The notes: generated by a model from the letters alone, not told the origin. Shown: positions 27,637 to 38,105, counted from the first letter of the stretch. The stretch is 64,000 nt of DNA from Caproiciproducens faecalis (GCF_019448085.1 NZ_JAGFNZ010000005.1:218494-282493); one strand, 5' to 3'. Translations and numbers: made by a program.

Positions 27637-30456
27637 ATGACAGCAAAGAACATTTTTGTCAAAGGTGCAAGAGAACACAACCTGAAAAATATCGATATTG
27701 AAATTCCCAGAGACAAACTGATTGTTTTCACGGGACTTTCCGGCTCCGGAAAGTCTTCTCTCGCATTCGACACCATCTATGCGGAAGGCCAGCGCCGTTA
27801 TGTGGAATCTCTGTCTTCCTACGCACGCCAGTTTCTTGGACAGATGGAAAAGCCGGATGTGGATTACATCGAGGGGCTCTCCCCGGCTATTTCTATCGAT
27901 CAGAAAACCACTTCAAAAAATCCGCGCTCCACAGTTGGAACGGTAACGGAAATATACGATTATCTTCGTTTGCTGTACGCCAGAATTGGAGTTCCGCACT
28001 GCCCGATCTGCGGACGGGAAATCAAGCAGCAGACTATTGACCAGATTGTTGACCGTATCCTCAATCTGAAGGAGGGTACGAAAATTCAGGTGCTTGCTCC
28101 CGTAGTACGCGGGCGCAAGGGAGAACACACCAAAGAATTTGAAGCCGCCCGCAAGAGCGGTTTTGTCCGTGTACGCGTGGACGGCAACCTCTATGATCTG
28201 TCAGAAACCATTCAACTCGAAAAAAATAAGAAACATACGATCGAGATCATCGTGGACAGGCTGGTCATCCACCCCTCCATTCACTCCCGGCTGTCCGATT
28301 CCATTGAGACGGCTTCTTCGCTTTCCGGCGGAATTATTGTGATTAATGTTGCTGGGGGAGAAGACATCACTTTCTCTCAGAATTACGCCTGCCCGGAACA
28401 CGGAATCAGCGTAGAAGAACTGACCCCGCGCATGTTTTCCTTTAACAATCCGTTCGGCGCGTGCCCCAAATGTACGGGACTGGGAGTCTTTATGAAAATT
28501 GATCCCGACCTTATTATCCCGGATAAGTCCCTTTCCATCAGCAAAGGCGGCCTGAAAGCCAGCGGATGGGCAATGGAAGGAAGTACGATTGCATCCATGT
28601 ATATGACAGCGCTCTCCAAACGCTATCATTTTTCTTTAGATACGCCGATTGGCAAACTCCCGCCGGATATTATCGATATTCTCCTTTACGGAACAAAAGG
28701 AGAAAAAATACAGATTGAACGCAGCAACGAATACGGAAGCGGGATTTACAAAACCGAATTTGAGGGGATCATCAACAACCTTGAGCGGCGCTTCCGCGAA
28801 ACGCAGAGCAACTGGATTAAAGAGGAAATCGAGTCCTATATGAGTGCGATTCCCTGCGACGCCTGCAACGGCAAGCGTCTTTCTCCAATCAGTTTGGCTG
28901 TAACCGTTGGCGGGATTAATATCAGTGATTTTTGTGACAAATCGGTCACTCAGGCACTGGATTTTATCAATCATCTGGAGCTCTCCGAGCGAGATTCTAT
29001 GATCGCCAGCGCAATCTTAAAGGAAATCAGAAGCCGCCTTGGATTTCTTCAGAGCGTAGGGCTGGAATATCTGACTCTTTCCCGCTCCTCCGGTACTCTT
29101 TCGGGCGGAGAAAGCCAGCGAATCCGTCTTGCCACACAAATTGGCTCGTCACTGATGGGGGTTCTTTACATTCTTGATGAACCGAGCATCGGTTTGCATC
29201 AGCGCGACAATGATAAGCTGCTCGCCACGTTGAAACGTCTGCGGGATCTTGGCAACACTGTCATTGTTGTTGAGCATGATGAAGACACCATGCGTGCCGC
29301 CGACCATATTGTTGATATCGGCCCGGGCGCGGGTATTCACGGTGGCAATGTCGTGTTCAATGGGAAAGTAGAAGATATTGTCAAGTGCGCGGAATCCATC
29401 ACCGGACAGTATTTGAGCGGCGTCAAAAAGGTGGAGGTTCCCGCGCAGCGCCGCAAAGGCAACGGGAAAAAGCTGAAAATTATCGGCGCGTCGCAGAACA
29501 ATCTGAAAAATGTGAACGTGGATATTCCGCTTGGAGAGTTTGTCTGTATTACCGGAGTATCCGGTTCGGGAAAATCCTCTTTGATTAATGAAATCTTATA
29601 TAAATACCTTGCCGCGGAACTGAACGGCGCAAAGTCACGCCCAGGAGCTTTTAAAGAAATTAAGGGCTTATCAGAGCTGGACAAGGTGATTGAAATCAAT
29701 CAGTCGCCCATCGGAAGAACTCCTCGTTCCAACCCGGCAACCTATACCGGCGTTTTTACGGATATTCGCGAGTTGTATGCGTCTACTCAGGAAGCAAAGC
29801 TGCGCGGCTTTAATTCCGGCCGTTTTTCATTCAATGTAAAGGGCGGAAGGTGCGAAGCCTGCCAGGGCGACGGAATTATCAAAATTGAAATGCATTTTCT
29901 TCCGGACGTTTACGTTCCCTGCGATGTCTGTAAAGGCAAACGCTATAACCGGGAAACGCTGGAGATCAAGTATAAGGGTAAAAGTATCTATGACGTTTTG
30001 GAAATGACGGTGGAAGAAGGGTTGGAGTTCTTTTCCAGCATCCCGCGGATTGCGCGGAAGCTGCAGACGCTTCAAGACGTGGGGCTCGGCTATGTTAAAA
30101 TCGGCCAGCCGGCAACGACTCTTTCCGGCGGCGAAGCCCAGAGGGTCAAGCTGGCCACAGAGCTTTCCAAGCGTTCTACGGGAAGAACGATTTATATTCT
30201 TGACGAACCCACTACCGGACTTCATATTGCGGATGTCCATAAGCTGATCGAAGTGCTGCAAAAACTGGTGGACAGCGGAAACACTGTGGTCGTGATTGAA
30301 CACAATTTGGACTTGATTAAAACTGCCGACTACATCATCGACCTTGGCCCGGAAGGCGGAGACGGCGGCGGTGAAATCATCGCAAAGGGGACTCCGGAAC
30401 AAATTGTAAAAGTGAAGGAATCCTACACAGGAAAATATCTGAAAAAGCTGTTGTAA
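27637..30456 (+). CDS. uvrA: excinuclease ABC subunit A
   Basis: UvrA is the damage-sensing ABC ATPase of nucleotide excision repair. The 939-residue protein has two ABC modules, each with Walker A (GLSGSGKSS at about 32-40 and GVSGSGKSS near 640), a signature motif ([12 protein letters not shown] and [12 protein letters not shown]) and zinc-binding cysteine pairs (CPIC, CPKC, CDAC, CEAC and CDVC). It lies 35 bases downstream of uvrB and ends at a strong bidirectional terminator. Confidence 0.98.
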   Translation: MTAKNIFVKGAREHNLKNIDIEIPRDKLIVFTGLSGSGKSSLAFDTIYAEGQRRYVESLSSYARQFLGQMEKPDVDYIEGLSPAISIDQKTTSKNPRSTVGTVTEIYDYLRLLYARIGVPHCPICGREIKQQTIDQIVDRILNLKEGTKIQVLAPVVRGRKGEHTKEFEAARKSGFVRVRVDGNLYDLSETIQLEKNKKHTIEIIVDRLVIHPSIHSRLSDSIETASSLSGGIIVINVAGGEDITFSQNYACPEHGISVEELTPRMFSFNNPFGACPKCTGLGVFMKIDPDLIIPDKSLSISKGGLKASGWAMEGSTIASMYMTALSKRYHFSLDTPIGKLPPDIIDILLYGTKGEKIQIERSNEYGSGIYKTEFEGIINNLERRFRETQSNWIKEEIESYMSAIPCDACNGKRLSPISLAVTVGGINISDFCDKSVTQALDFINHLELSERDSMIASAILKEIRSRLGFLQSVGLEYLTLSRSSGTLSGGESQRIRLATQIGSSLMGVLYILDEPSIGLHQRDNDKLLATLKRLRDLGNTVIVVEHDEDTMRAADHIVDIGPGAGIHGGNVVFNGKVEDIVKCAESITGQYLSGVKKVEVPAQRRKGNGKKLKIIGASQNNLKNVNVDIPLGEFVCITGVSGSGKSSLINEILYKYLAAELNGAKSRPGAFKEIKGLSELDKVIEINQSPIGRTPRSNPATYTGVFTDIRELYASTQEAKLRGFNSGRFSFNVKGGRCEACQGDGIIKIEMHFLPDVYVPCDVCKGKRYNRETLEIKYKGKSIYDVLEMTVEEGLEFFSSIPRIARKLQTLQDVGLGYVKIGQPATTLSGGEAQRVKLATELSKRSTGRTIYILDEPTTGLHIADVHKLIEVLQKLVDSGNTVVVIEHNLDLIKTADYIIDLGPEGGDGGGEIIAKGTPEQIVKVKESYTGKYLKKLL

Positions 30457-30460
30457 TATA

Positions 30461-30507
30461 AAAAAGCCTTTCGCAAAGGACATCAGTCCCGCGCGAAAGG
30501 CTTTTTT
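30461..30507. terminator. bidirectional terminator between uvrA and the EamA transporter gene
   Basis: AAAAAGCCTTTCGC (30461-30474) pairs perfectly with GCGAAAGGCTTTTT (30493-30506) around an 18-base loop, with T/A runs on both sides. Confidence 0.9.
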
Positions 30508-30523
30508 CTTTTCATAGCTGTTT

Positions 30524-31435
30524 CTATTTTAAAATGTCTTCCTGCAATTGCGTTTTTTTCTGGCTCAGTCTGAAGAATGACGGCTTTGTTTCTGAAATTA
30601 GAATTGACAGTAAAATCAATAAAGATCCAACGAAAATTTTCGGAGTAAGTGCCTCGTGTAAAAAAATGATGCCGAAAATGGACCCAAACAGCGATTCCAG
30701 CGACATAATCAAAGAGGCTCTGGCCGGCGGCGAATACTTTTGGCAGACCGTCTGCAAAACAAGAGCAATCAGGGTGCTGAACACGCCGATGTATAAAAGA
30801 GACAGGACGGAGTCGGTTCCCAGGCGGGCGGGAAATGTTTCCGTACAGAGGGCAACCACCAGAGAGATCGACCCTGTGACAACAAATTGCGTATAAGACA
30901 GCAGAATAGGATCATTCTTTTCGGTTAAAATACTGGTGGCTACGATCTGGGAAGCAAAGCCAACGCCGCACAGAAGGGACAGAATATCTCCAATATTCAT
31001 AGTAAATCCTGCGTGCAGTGATAAAAGACCGATCCCTACAATGCATATTAATGCAGCCGCAATATTGTATAAGTCCGGCTTTTGACTGCGCAGCAGCCAA
31101 TATAGAAACGGTACGACAACGACATAAATCGCTGTTAAAAAAGCGTTGTTGCCGGCCGTAGTATATTTTACGCCAATCGTCTGTAAATAATAGGATACAA
31201 AAAGCAAAACACCAAGAATAGCCCCCGATTTTATACAGTGAGCGTCTATTTTTCTGAGACGTTTGAAAAAGAAAATACTCATCAGAAAAACGGCAATGGC
31301 AAAACGGATAGCGATAATGTAGCTTGCAGGAACGGTGCTGGTAGCGTTTTTTACAACAACAAAGGCACTGCCCCAGATAATTGTGACAAAAACCAACCCT
31401 AAATCAGCAGAAAGCGCCGGGTTTTTAAATTTCAA
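30524..31435 (-). CDS. EamA/DMT-family transporter
   Basis: This is a 303-residue drug/metabolite transporter-type permease with ten predicted membrane segments in two EamA repeats. The first begins with LVFVTIIWGSAFVVVKN and the second near residue 150. Substrates of such proteins range from amino acids to metabolites and cannot be predicted here. I start at TTG 31435 because GAGGTG lies six bases upstream. An in-frame ATG at 31465 overlaps the promoter -10 and cannot be in the mRNA. It is divergent from the M16 peptidase genes. Confidence 0.88.
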   Translation of the reverse strand: MKFKNPALSADLGLVFVTIIWGSAFVVVKNATSTVPASYIIAIRFAIAVFLMSIFFFKRLRKIDAHCIKSGAILGVLLFVSYYLQTIGVKYTTAGNNAFLTAIYVVVVPFLYWLLRSQKPDLYNIAAALICIVGIGLLSLHAGFTMNIGDILSLLCGVGFASQIVATSILTEKNDPILLSYTQFVVTGSISLVVALCTETFPARLGTDSVLSLLYIGVFSTLIALVLQTVCQKYSPPARASLIMSLESLFGSIFGIIFLHEALTPKIFVGSLLILLSILISETKPSFFRLSQKKTQLQEDILK

Positions 31436-31465
31436 TGGTGACACCTCATTTTCATATTCCCGCAT

Positions 31466-31494
31466 ATTATAACATTATTGCGTTTTTACCGCAA
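31466..31494 (-). promoter_or_regulatory. promoter of the EamA transporter gene
   Basis: On the minus strand TTGCGG (31489-31494) and TATAAT (31466-31471) are 17 bases apart, placing the transcription start upstream of the TTG start at 31435. Confidence 0.65.
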
Positions 31495-31568
31495 CAGAAA
31501 AGCGACAGATAACGCCAAAACAAATAGCAATTTTTGTATGTTCATCAATAATTTAGAATATTATTTCT

Positions 31569-31596
31569 TTGCTAAAGCAGAGGATTGTGATATAAT
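31569..31596 (+). promoter_or_regulatory. promoter of the M16-lgt-recN gene run
   Basis: TATAAT (31591-31596) with an upstream TG (31588-31589) is an extended -10. TTGCTA at 31569-31574 is 16 bases upstream. Confidence 0.6.
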
Positions 31597-31640
31597 AAAA
31601 TTTGATTTTAACTGAGTTTAATATGGAGATGAATAATCGA

Positions 31641-32924
31641 ATGACAGAGATAGAACAGCGCTCCGTTTGCGACGGTGTCAACTTCCGAAGTGTCAGAGAT
31701 ACCAAGTTTAAAACGGTGCGCATGTCCGTTAATTTTTTGCTGCCCCTCAAAGAGCAGACCGTGGCTTCCAACGCTATTCTGCCTTTCCTTCTCAGCCGCG
31801 CCAGCAGGGAATACCCTGATTTTACAAAATTAGGGGAACGTCTGGCGGAGCTTTACGGAGCCGATTTAAGCGCCGACGTACAGAAAATCGGCGATGTCCA
31901 GATGCTTTCTCTGTATGCTTCCGGTATTGCTGACAGATATACCCTGAAGGGGGAGAGCACTTCCACTGAACTCTCCAGACTGCTGTGCAGCGTGATGTTT
32001 GACCCGCCGTTTGAAGACGGTCTTTTCCCGAAGGAAGGGTTTGAACAGGAACAGCGTCAGACCATTGAAATGATTGACTCCGAATTCAATGACAAACGTA
32101 CCTATGCCAGACAGCGCTGTGAAGAAATTATGTGTAAAAACGAGCCCTATGGCATCAACCGTTATGGCAGCAAGGAAGATATTAAGAACCTGGAGAGAGA
32201 GGAACTGACCGATGTTTGGCGTTATCTGATTCAAAATGCCAGAATCGAGATCATGGTTTTGGGCGACTGCGACCCTCAGCCTGTTTTTGATGGGTTTTAT
32301 CATGCTTTTCAAAAGCTCGGCAAGCGGTCGACCGAATCTTGTCAGACCACCAATGTGAAAAAGGCCGATCAGGTCAACGATTTCACAGAAAAAATGGATA
32401 TTGCCCAGTCCAAGCTTGTACTCGGTTTCCGCACCGGGGTTTCGCTGCAGGATGAGCAGGCGGAAGCGGTCAAGCTGATGGTCGCCCTTTTTGGCGGTAC
32501 CCCCAACTCCAAGCTGTTTTTAAATGTTCGCGAGAAACTCAGCCTCTGTTACTATTGCAGCGCGCTTTATATTTCCATGAAAGGCATTATGCTGGTACAG
32601 AGCGGTGTTGAGACAAAGAATATTGAAAAAGCAAAGGATGAAATCCTTTTTCAGCTGGACGAAATAAAAAAAGGCAATTTTAGTGACGATGAAATCAATG
32701 CGGCAAAACTAAGCATGTGCAACAACTACCGTTCTCTGTCTGACTCCCTGGGCGGACTTGAAGCGTGGTATCTGTCACAGACTTTTGCAAATTATGTCAA
32801 ACGTCCGGAAGAAGCGGCGGCGCTGATTAGCTCCGTTACACGTCAGCAGATCATTGATGTTGCTAACAATATCACTCTTGACACAGTGTATCGCTTGGTC
32901 GGAAACGGGGTGGAAGAAGAATGA
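31641..32924 (+). CDS. M16-family peptidase-like protein, YmfF type (no catalytic motif)
   Basis: This 427-residue protein resembles the inactive member of M16 peptidase pairs (YmfF-like). The first domain lacks the HxxEH zinc motif expected near its N-terminus. The second M16 domain contains the RTG-type segment LVLGFRTGVSL (about 262-272) and FGGTPNSKLFLNVREK. In Bacillus, YmfF and YmfH are linked to 5-aminopentanolyl modification of EF-P, but their function is not firmly known. ATG 31641 is used, with GGAGAT at 31625-31630; upstream ATGs at 31623 and 31629 are alternatives. It overlaps the next gene by four bases. Confidence 0.82.
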   Translation: MTEIEQRSVCDGVNFRSVRDTKFKTVRMSVNFLLPLKEQTVASNAILPFLLSRASREYPDFTKLGERLAELYGADLSADVQKIGDVQMLSLYASGIADRYTLKGESTSTELSRLLCSVMFDPPFEDGLFPKEGFEQEQRQTIEMIDSEFNDKRTYARQRCEEIMCKNEPYGINRYGSKEDIKNLEREELTDVWRYLIQNARIEIMVLGDCDPQPVFDGFYHAFQKLGKRSTESCQTTNVKKADQVNDFTEKMDIAQSKLVLGFRTGVSLQDEQAEAVKLMVALFGGTPNSKLFLNVREKLSLCYYCSALYISMKGIMLVQSGVETKNIEKAKDEILFQLDEIKKGNFSDDEINAAKLSMCNNYRSLSDSLGGLEAWYLSQTFANYVKRPEEAAALISSVTRQQIIDVANNITLDTVYRLVGNGVEEE

Positions 32925-34207
32925 ACGTAATGAAGGAAATTAAAAGCACTCGGATTGGGGATCGCTACTTTGAGATCAGCCATTCCTCCGGTTTAAAAAT
33001 CTTTGTGTATCCGAAAGAAAACTATAGTTCTACCTACGCTGTGTTTGGTACAAAGTACGGTTCTATTGATACTTGTTTTAAAACATCTGAAGAAACCGAG
33101 CCAAACTGCGTTCCGAACGGGATTGCCCATTACCTGGAGCACAAGCTGTTTGAGAGCGAAGACGGGGACGCTTTTGCGCGATATGCGAAAACGGGCGCGT
33201 CCGCAAACGCTTACACCTCCTTTGACAAAACCTGCTATTTGTTTTCCTGTTCAGAAAAGGTGTATGAATCATTGGAAATTCTGCTGGACTTTGTTCAATC
33301 TCCTTATTTTACAGAACAGACCGTCCAGAAAGAACAGGGCATCATTGGTCAGGAAATCAGAATGTATGACGACGATCCGCAGTGGCGTGTGATGTTCAAC
33401 CTGCTGCGTGCCATGTACCATAAACATCCGGTCAGAATTGATATAGCCGGAACTGTTGAAAGCATTGCGGAGATTACACCGGAATTGCTGTATAAATGCT
33501 ACCATACTTTCTATAATCTCAATAATATGGTATTATGTGTAGCGGGAAATGTCGATGTCTACAAAGTGCTGGAACTCTGTGACAAAATGTTGAAGCCCTC
33601 AAAGGATGTCGGCATTGACAGGATTTTTGAAGGAGAGCCGGACGGGATTGTGGAGAGCAGGGTGGAGCAAAGGCTTTCCGTTGCCGCACCGATCTTCCAG
33701 CTTGGGTTTAAGGAAAAGGCGGGGAAAAGCCGTCTGTCCGCCCGGGAAATCGCGGATACGGAAATTCTGCTAGAAATGCTGGCTTCTGACGCGTCTCCTC
33801 TGTTCCGCAGACTGCTGGACGCCGGTTTAATCAATCAGTCTTCCTTTTCGTATGAATATTTTGAGGGGCCGGGCTATGCATCGGTTATCTTTTCAGGAGA
33901 ATCCAAAGATCCGGACGCTGTCGCGGAAGAAATCAAAAAAGAAATTGCCGGCATGCGTGAGCACGGACTTGATCCCGCGGCTTTTGAGCGCTCCAAAAAG
34001 GCGGTTTACGGCCGCATGGTGTCCTCCTTCAACAGCGTTGACAATATTGCCAACACGATGGCGTCTCTGGCCTTTACCGGCCATGAACTTTTTAACTATA
34101 TCGATACAATTGCTTCGGCGGAACTGCAGTCCGTACAGAACAGGCTCAATTTCCAGCTTCGGCCGGAGTACTGCGCCCTTTCTGTTGTCAGACCGGTTGA
34201 AGCATAA
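32921..34207 (+). CDS. M16-family zinc metallopeptidase, YmfH type
   Basis: This 428-residue protein is the catalytic partner of the preceding gene. It has the inverted zinc motif HYLEH (about 68-72) and a downstream Glu in QGIIGQEIRMYDDDP (about 142-156), the HxxEH-x(about 75)-E arrangement of M16 peptidases. The second half holds the inactive M16 repeat. The ATG overlaps the stop of the first M16 gene, so a heterodimer is likely. By homology with Bacillus YmfH it may act with EF-P modification, but this is inference. Confidence 0.85.
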   Translation: MNVMKEIKSTRIGDRYFEISHSSGLKIFVYPKENYSSTYAVFGTKYGSIDTCFKTSEETEPNCVPNGIAHYLEHKLFESEDGDAFARYAKTGASANAYTSFDKTCYLFSCSEKVYESLEILLDFVQSPYFTEQTVQKEQGIIGQEIRMYDDDPQWRVMFNLLRAMYHKHPVRIDIAGTVESIAEITPELLYKCYHTFYNLNNMVLCVAGNVDVYKVLELCDKMLKPSKDVGIDRIFEGEPDGIVESRVEQRLSVAAPIFQLGFKEKAGKSRLSAREIADTEILLEMLASDASPLFRRLLDAGLINQSSFSYEYFEGPGYASVIFSGESKDPDAVAEEIKKEIAGMREHGLDPAAFERSKKAVYGRMVSSFNSVDNIANTMASLAFTGHELFNYIDTIASAELQSVQNRLNFQLRPEYCALSVVRPVEA

Positions 34208-34224
34208 GTATTTGCACAATTCTT

Positions 34225-34258
34225 CCGGCCAAAACATCCCACGCGAAGTTTTGGCCGG
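34225..34258. other. 11-bp inverted repeat between the M16 gene and lgt
   Basis: CCGGCCAAAAC (34225-34235) pairs perfectly with GTTTTGGCCGG (34248-34258) around a 12-base loop. No strong T-run follows on the plus strand, so it may be an RNA-stabilising or weak attenuating hairpin rather than a full terminator. Confidence 0.5.
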
Positions 34259-34286
34259 GGTTTAATCTGTTATTGCGCGTGGAGAA

Positions 34287-35327
34287 ATGGTGGATTATAT
34301 GTTAAATGTTCAGTTTCCGGGATTAGGTATTCATTTTACAATCAATCCAATCGCGTTTTCAATCGGTTCGCTGACCGTCAGATGGTACGGCGTAATTATT
34401 GCGGTTGGTTTTCTTCTTGCATTTCTTTATGTGATGTCAAGCTGTAAGAAGTTTAATATGGATCAGGATAAGCTTATTGATGCGGTGATCGTCGGCATTA
34501 TTGGCGGAATCATCGGTGCCAGAGCTTATTATGTTATATTTGATACCAGTGACCAGTATCTGAGAAACCCGATCAGCGCCCTCTATATCTGGGAAGGCGG
34601 GCTTGGTATCTACGGCGGTATCATCGGCGGACTGCTCTGCGGCGCGCTGATAGCCAAACTGCGTAAAATCAGTATTCCCGCTATGCTGGATCTCGCCTCG
34701 CTCGGTTTCTTAATCGGACAGACCATCGGCCGCTGGGGCAACTTTGTCAATCAGGAGGCGTTTGGCCGCGAGACAACTTTGCCGTGGGGCATGGTCAGTG
34801 AGAACACCTCCGCCATTGCCAACGGCCCTGTGCATCCTTGCTTCCTGTATGAATCCCTGTGGTGCCTCCTTGGATTTGTTCTGCTACATATTTTCAGCCG
34901 CAAATTCAGAAGGTATGACGGGCAGGTTTTTCTGGGCTATCTGATTTGGTACGGCGTCGGCCGGTTCTTTATTGAAGGGCTGCGTACAGACAGCCTGATT
35001 ACTCCCATTCTGCCTCTTCGCGTTTCACAGGTGGTAGCAGTGGCAACGGTACTTACCGGTGTTGCCTTAATGGTTGTTTTCCGCAACAGAACTACTCTTG
35101 CCGGATGCGGTTCACCGAAGGTGATGGCGTTGAACGCTGTGGTGGATGAGGTACCGGAAGAATTGATTGACGACGGCACAAGCACTATTTTTGACCAGAG
35201 CGCTGCTGAAGACACAACAGAAAACACCGTTCAGGAACCGGTCGAGACGGAGCCTGCCGCTGAAGAGAAGGAAATATCCGACAGAGCATCTTCCGAAGAT
35301 GCAGTGAGCAAAGATACAGAAGAATAA
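34287..35327 (+). CDS. lgt: prolipoprotein diacylglyceryl transferase
   Basis: Lgt transfers diacylglycerol from phosphatidylglycerol to the lipobox cysteine of prelipoproteins in the cytoplasmic membrane. The core (about 1-275) has seven membrane segments, WEGGLGIYGGIIGG (about 99-112) and the signature GRWGNFVNQEAFG (about 149-161). The total of 346 residues is longer than usual because of an acidic, low-complexity C-terminal tail (about 280-346) predicted to be disordered. Start choice is uncertain: ATG 34287 sits very close to GGAG, and GTG 34290 or ATG 34299 are possible. Confidence 0.95.
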   Translation: MVDYMLNVQFPGLGIHFTINPIAFSIGSLTVRWYGVIIAVGFLLAFLYVMSSCKKFNMDQDKLIDAVIVGIIGGIIGARAYYVIFDTSDQYLRNPISALYIWEGGLGIYGGIIGGLLCGALIAKLRKISIPAMLDLASLGFLIGQTIGRWGNFVNQEAFGRETTLPWGMVSENTSAIANGPVHPCFLYESLWCLLGFVLLHIFSRKFRRYDGQVFLGYLIWYGVGRFFIEGLRTDSLITPILPLRVSQVVAVATVLTGVALMVVFRNRTTLAGCGSPKVMALNAVVDEVPEELIDDGTSTIFDQSAAEDTTENTVQEPVETEPAAEEKEISDRASSEDAVSKDTEE

Positions 35328-35342
35328 TTTTGGAGGCAGGTT

Positions 35343-36200
35343 ATGGCGAAATTAATAGATGGAAAAGCGGTTGCCGCTGAAATTCGGGTACAGCTTGCCC
35401 TGGAAGTTGATAAATTGGTACAGCTTGGCGTTACGCCGGGCCTTGCCGTTGTGATTGTGGGGGACGACCCCGCTTCAAGAACCTATGTAAACAATAAAAA
35501 GAAAGCGTGCGCGGACGTCGGCATTTATTCCGAAGAATACGCGCTGCCCGCGACCGCATCTCAGGAGGAAATCATGGGAGTGGTCGCGAAACTGAACGCC
35601 AAAATGGATATTGACGGTATCCTGGTTCAGTCTCCTCTGCCGGACGGACTTGATGAGAAGGCGGTGGTGGATGCCATTGATCCTGAAAAGGATGTAGACG
35701 CTTTTCACCCTTCCAATGTCGGCAGAATTATGATCGGAGACTATCATTTCCTGCCCTGCACTCCCGCGGGGATTATTGAATTGCTGCATCATGAAAAAAT
35801 AGAAATAGAAGGCAAAAATTGCGTTGTTGTCGGCCGCAGCAATATTGTCGGCAAGCCGATGGCTATGCTGCTCCTTCATCATAACGGGACGGTTACTATT
35901 TGCCACAGCAAAACCAAAAACCTGAAGGAAGTCTGCGCACAGGCGGATATTCTTGTAGCGGCGGTCGGAAAACCGAAGTTTATTACAGCAGATATGGTCA
36001 AGCCGGGCGCAGTGGTCATCGACGTTGGCATGGATCGCGATGAAAACGGGAAACTTTGCGGAGATGTGGATTTTAACGGTGTAGAAGAGACTGCGTCTTA
36101 CATAACCCCGGTTCCGGGCGGTGTAGGTCCTATGACGATTGCGATGCTCCTTAAAAATACAGTAACCGCGGCAAAACGTCAGAATGGGATGATCCGGTGA
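35343..36200 (+). CDS. folD: bifunctional methylenetetrahydrofolate dehydrogenase / cyclohydrolase
   Basis: FolD interconverts methylene- and formyl-tetrahydrofolate, supplying one-carbon units. The 285-residue length is typical. It has the VQSPLPDGLDEKAVV segment (about 97-111), the DVDAFHPSNVGRI segment (about 118-130), GRSNIVGKPMAMLLL (about 165-179) for NADP binding and the C-terminal TPVPGGVGPMT. The ATG follows GGAGGCAGG. It lies 15 bases after lgt and 48 before dxs. Confidence 0.97.
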   Translation: MAKLIDGKAVAAEIRVQLALEVDKLVQLGVTPGLAVVIVGDDPASRTYVNNKKKACADVGIYSEEYALPATASQEEIMGVVAKLNAKMDIDGILVQSPLPDGLDEKAVVDAIDPEKDVDAFHPSNVGRIMIGDYHFLPCTPAGIIELLHHEKIEIEGKNCVVVGRSNIVGKPMAMLLLHHNGTVTICHSKTKNLKEVCAQADILVAAVGKPKFITADMVKPGAVVIDVGMDRDENGKLCGDVDFNGVEETASYITPVPGGVGPMTIAMLLKNTVTAAKRQNGMIR

Positions 36201-36248
36201 AGACGGAAATCCGGATCATGCGCGCGGCACTGCCAATTGAGGTGAAGA

Positions 36249-38105
36249 ATGGACAACCTTTTAAATACGATTAATTCCCCGGAAGACTTGCAGAAGCTTT
36301 CCCTTGATGAACTCTATGAATTATGTGATGAAATTCGCGAAAAAATTATAAAAACCGTTTCCAACAACGGCGGACATCTGGCTTCCAACCTTGGAGTCGT
36401 CGAATTAACGGTCGCACTGCACCGAGTTTTCAGTTCTAAAGACGACAAGATTGTCTGGGACGTCGGACATCAGGCCTATACTCATAAGATCCTGACCGGT
36501 CGGCGTGACTCTATCGCTACCATACGGACAAAGGACGGTCTGTCGGGTTACCCCAACCGTATGGAAAGCGAATACGACGCTTTCAATGTGGGGCACAGCA
36601 GCACATCCATTTCCGCGGCGTTTGGTATTGCCAATGCTAAATTACTTTCCGGAGAGCCCGGCCATGTGATCTCTCTGATTGGCGACGGCGCCCTGACGGG
36701 TGGACTCGCCTATGAAGGACTGAACAACGCGGGGCGCTTTAAAAAGAATTTTATTGTAATTTTAAATGACAATAAAATGTCTATTTCGCGCAATGTTGGG
36801 TCAATGGCGCGCTATTTGGCACACATCCGTACAAAACCCGGCTATTTTAAAGCGAAGGGCAACATTGAAAGCGCCCTGAACCGGCTCCCTCATGTTGGGA
36901 AACCGCTGCATCATTTTCTTTCGAAATCAAAGGCTGCTTTAAAGCAGATATTATATAACAGTACCATTTTTGAAGATATGGGCTTTTATTATTACGGGCC
37001 ATTCGACGGTCATGATCTGGGAAAGCTGATTGATGTCCTGGAAAATGCCAAGAATATTAATCATCCGGTTTTGCTTCATGTACTTACCTGTAAGGGGAAG
37101 GGATATCCTTTTGCAGAGCAGAACCCGGGCGCGTTCCATGGAATTTCCAGTTTTGATATTAAAACGGGAAAGACTGCTCCCGCCGGTGAAAATTTTTCCA
37201 GTGTTTTCGGGAACAATCTTTGTGCGCTGGCCAATAAAGATGAAAGAATCTGCGCAATCACCGCTGCTATGCAGATGGGTACCGGGCTGGTTGGTTTTGC
37301 AAAGCAGTTTCCCGGTCGTTTCTTTGATGTCGGGATTGCGGAAGAGCACGCCGTGACCTTTGCCGGTGGTCTTGCCGCAGGCGGGATGCTTCCCGTCTGC
37401 GCGATTTATTCCACTTTTTTACAGCGCGGTTACGATCAGATCATTCATGACGCGGCTATTCAAAGGGTGAAAGTAACGTTTGCCATAGACCGTGCAGGGG
37501 TGGTTGGGGATGACGGGGAAACCCATCAGGGCATCTTCGACGCAGCATTCCTCAATACGGTTCCCAATATTACCGTTTATTCTCCTGCTTTCTATGACGA
37601 GCTTTATACCTCGTTCCAAAAGGCTCTGTATGAGTGTGAAGGGGTTTCTGCCGTACGCTATCCCCGCGGCAAACCGATGTTTAAACCCTTTGACTTCGTA
37701 AGCACGGGAAAAGCTTATGACACTTACGGTCAGAATGGGGCAGATCTGGTCATTGTGACCTATGGACGCCTGTTTTCCTTTGCCTGCAAAGCCCTTTCCT
37801 CATTGAGAGAGTCCGGCATTTCAGTCAGAATTATCAAACTGAACCGGATTACCCCGGTGGATACTGACGTGGTCGCAGAGGCTGCTGCTGCAGGAAACAT
37901 ATTTTTCTTTGAAGAAGGGATTCAGCAGGGAGGTATCGGGGAACATTTCAGCTTTCTACTCGCCCAGAGCGGGTATCGAGGTGAATTCCGTTTACGCGCA
38001 ATTACAAACTTTGTCCCTCACGCAACTATGCTGCAGTCGCTCAGCTCCCTTGGTCTGGACGACAAGGGAATGGTAAATATGATATTGACGGAGTACAAAA
38101 AGTGA
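36249..38105 (+). CDS. dxs: 1-deoxy-D-xylulose-5-phosphate synthase
   Basis: Dxs is the thiamine diphosphate enzyme that joins pyruvate and glyceraldehyde 3-phosphate at the start of the MEP pathway. The 618-residue protein has GHQAYTHKILTGR (about 73-85), the ThDP motif GDGALTGG...NDNKMSIS (about 145-178), DVGIAEEHAVTFAGGLA (about 361-377) and DRAGVVGDDGETHQG (about 412-426). dxr and ispG of the same pathway are elsewhere in the window. The stop overlaps the tlyA start. The usual xseAB-ispA neighbours are absent. Confidence 0.97.
   Translation: MDNLLNTINSPEDLQKLSLDELYELCDEIREKIIKTVSNNGGHLASNLGVVELTVALHRVFSSKDDKIVWDVGHQAYTHKILTGRRDSIATIRTKDGLSGYPNRMESEYDAFNVGHSSTSISAAFGIANAKLLSGEPGHVISLIGDGALTGGLAYEGLNNAGRFKKNFIVILNDNKMSISRNVGSMARYLAHIRTKPGYFKAKGNIESALNRLPHVGKPLHHFLSKSKAALKQILYNSTIFEDMGFYYYGPFDGHDLGKLIDVLENAKNINHPVLLHVLTCKGKGYPFAEQNPGAFHGISSFDIKTGKTAPAGENFSSVFGNNLCALANKDERICAITAAMQMGTGLVGFAKQFPGRFFDVGIAEEHAVTFAGGLAAGGMLPVCAIYSTFLQRGYDQIIHDAAIQRVKVTFAIDRAGVVGDDGETHQGIFDAAFLNTVPNITVYSPAFYDELYTSFQKALYECEGVSAVRYPRGKPMFKPFDFVSTGKAYDTYGQNGADLVIVTYGRLFSFACKALSSLRESGISVRIIKLNRITPVDTDVVAEAAAAGNIFFFEEGIQQGGIGEHFSFLLAQSGYRGEFRLRAITNFVPHATMLQSLSSLGLDDKGMVNMILTEYKK

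Noticed and set aside
31436..31465. ATG at 31465 as start of the EamA transporter.
   Set aside because: It overlaps the -10 element (31466-31471) and lacks a ribosome-binding site; TTG 31435 has one.
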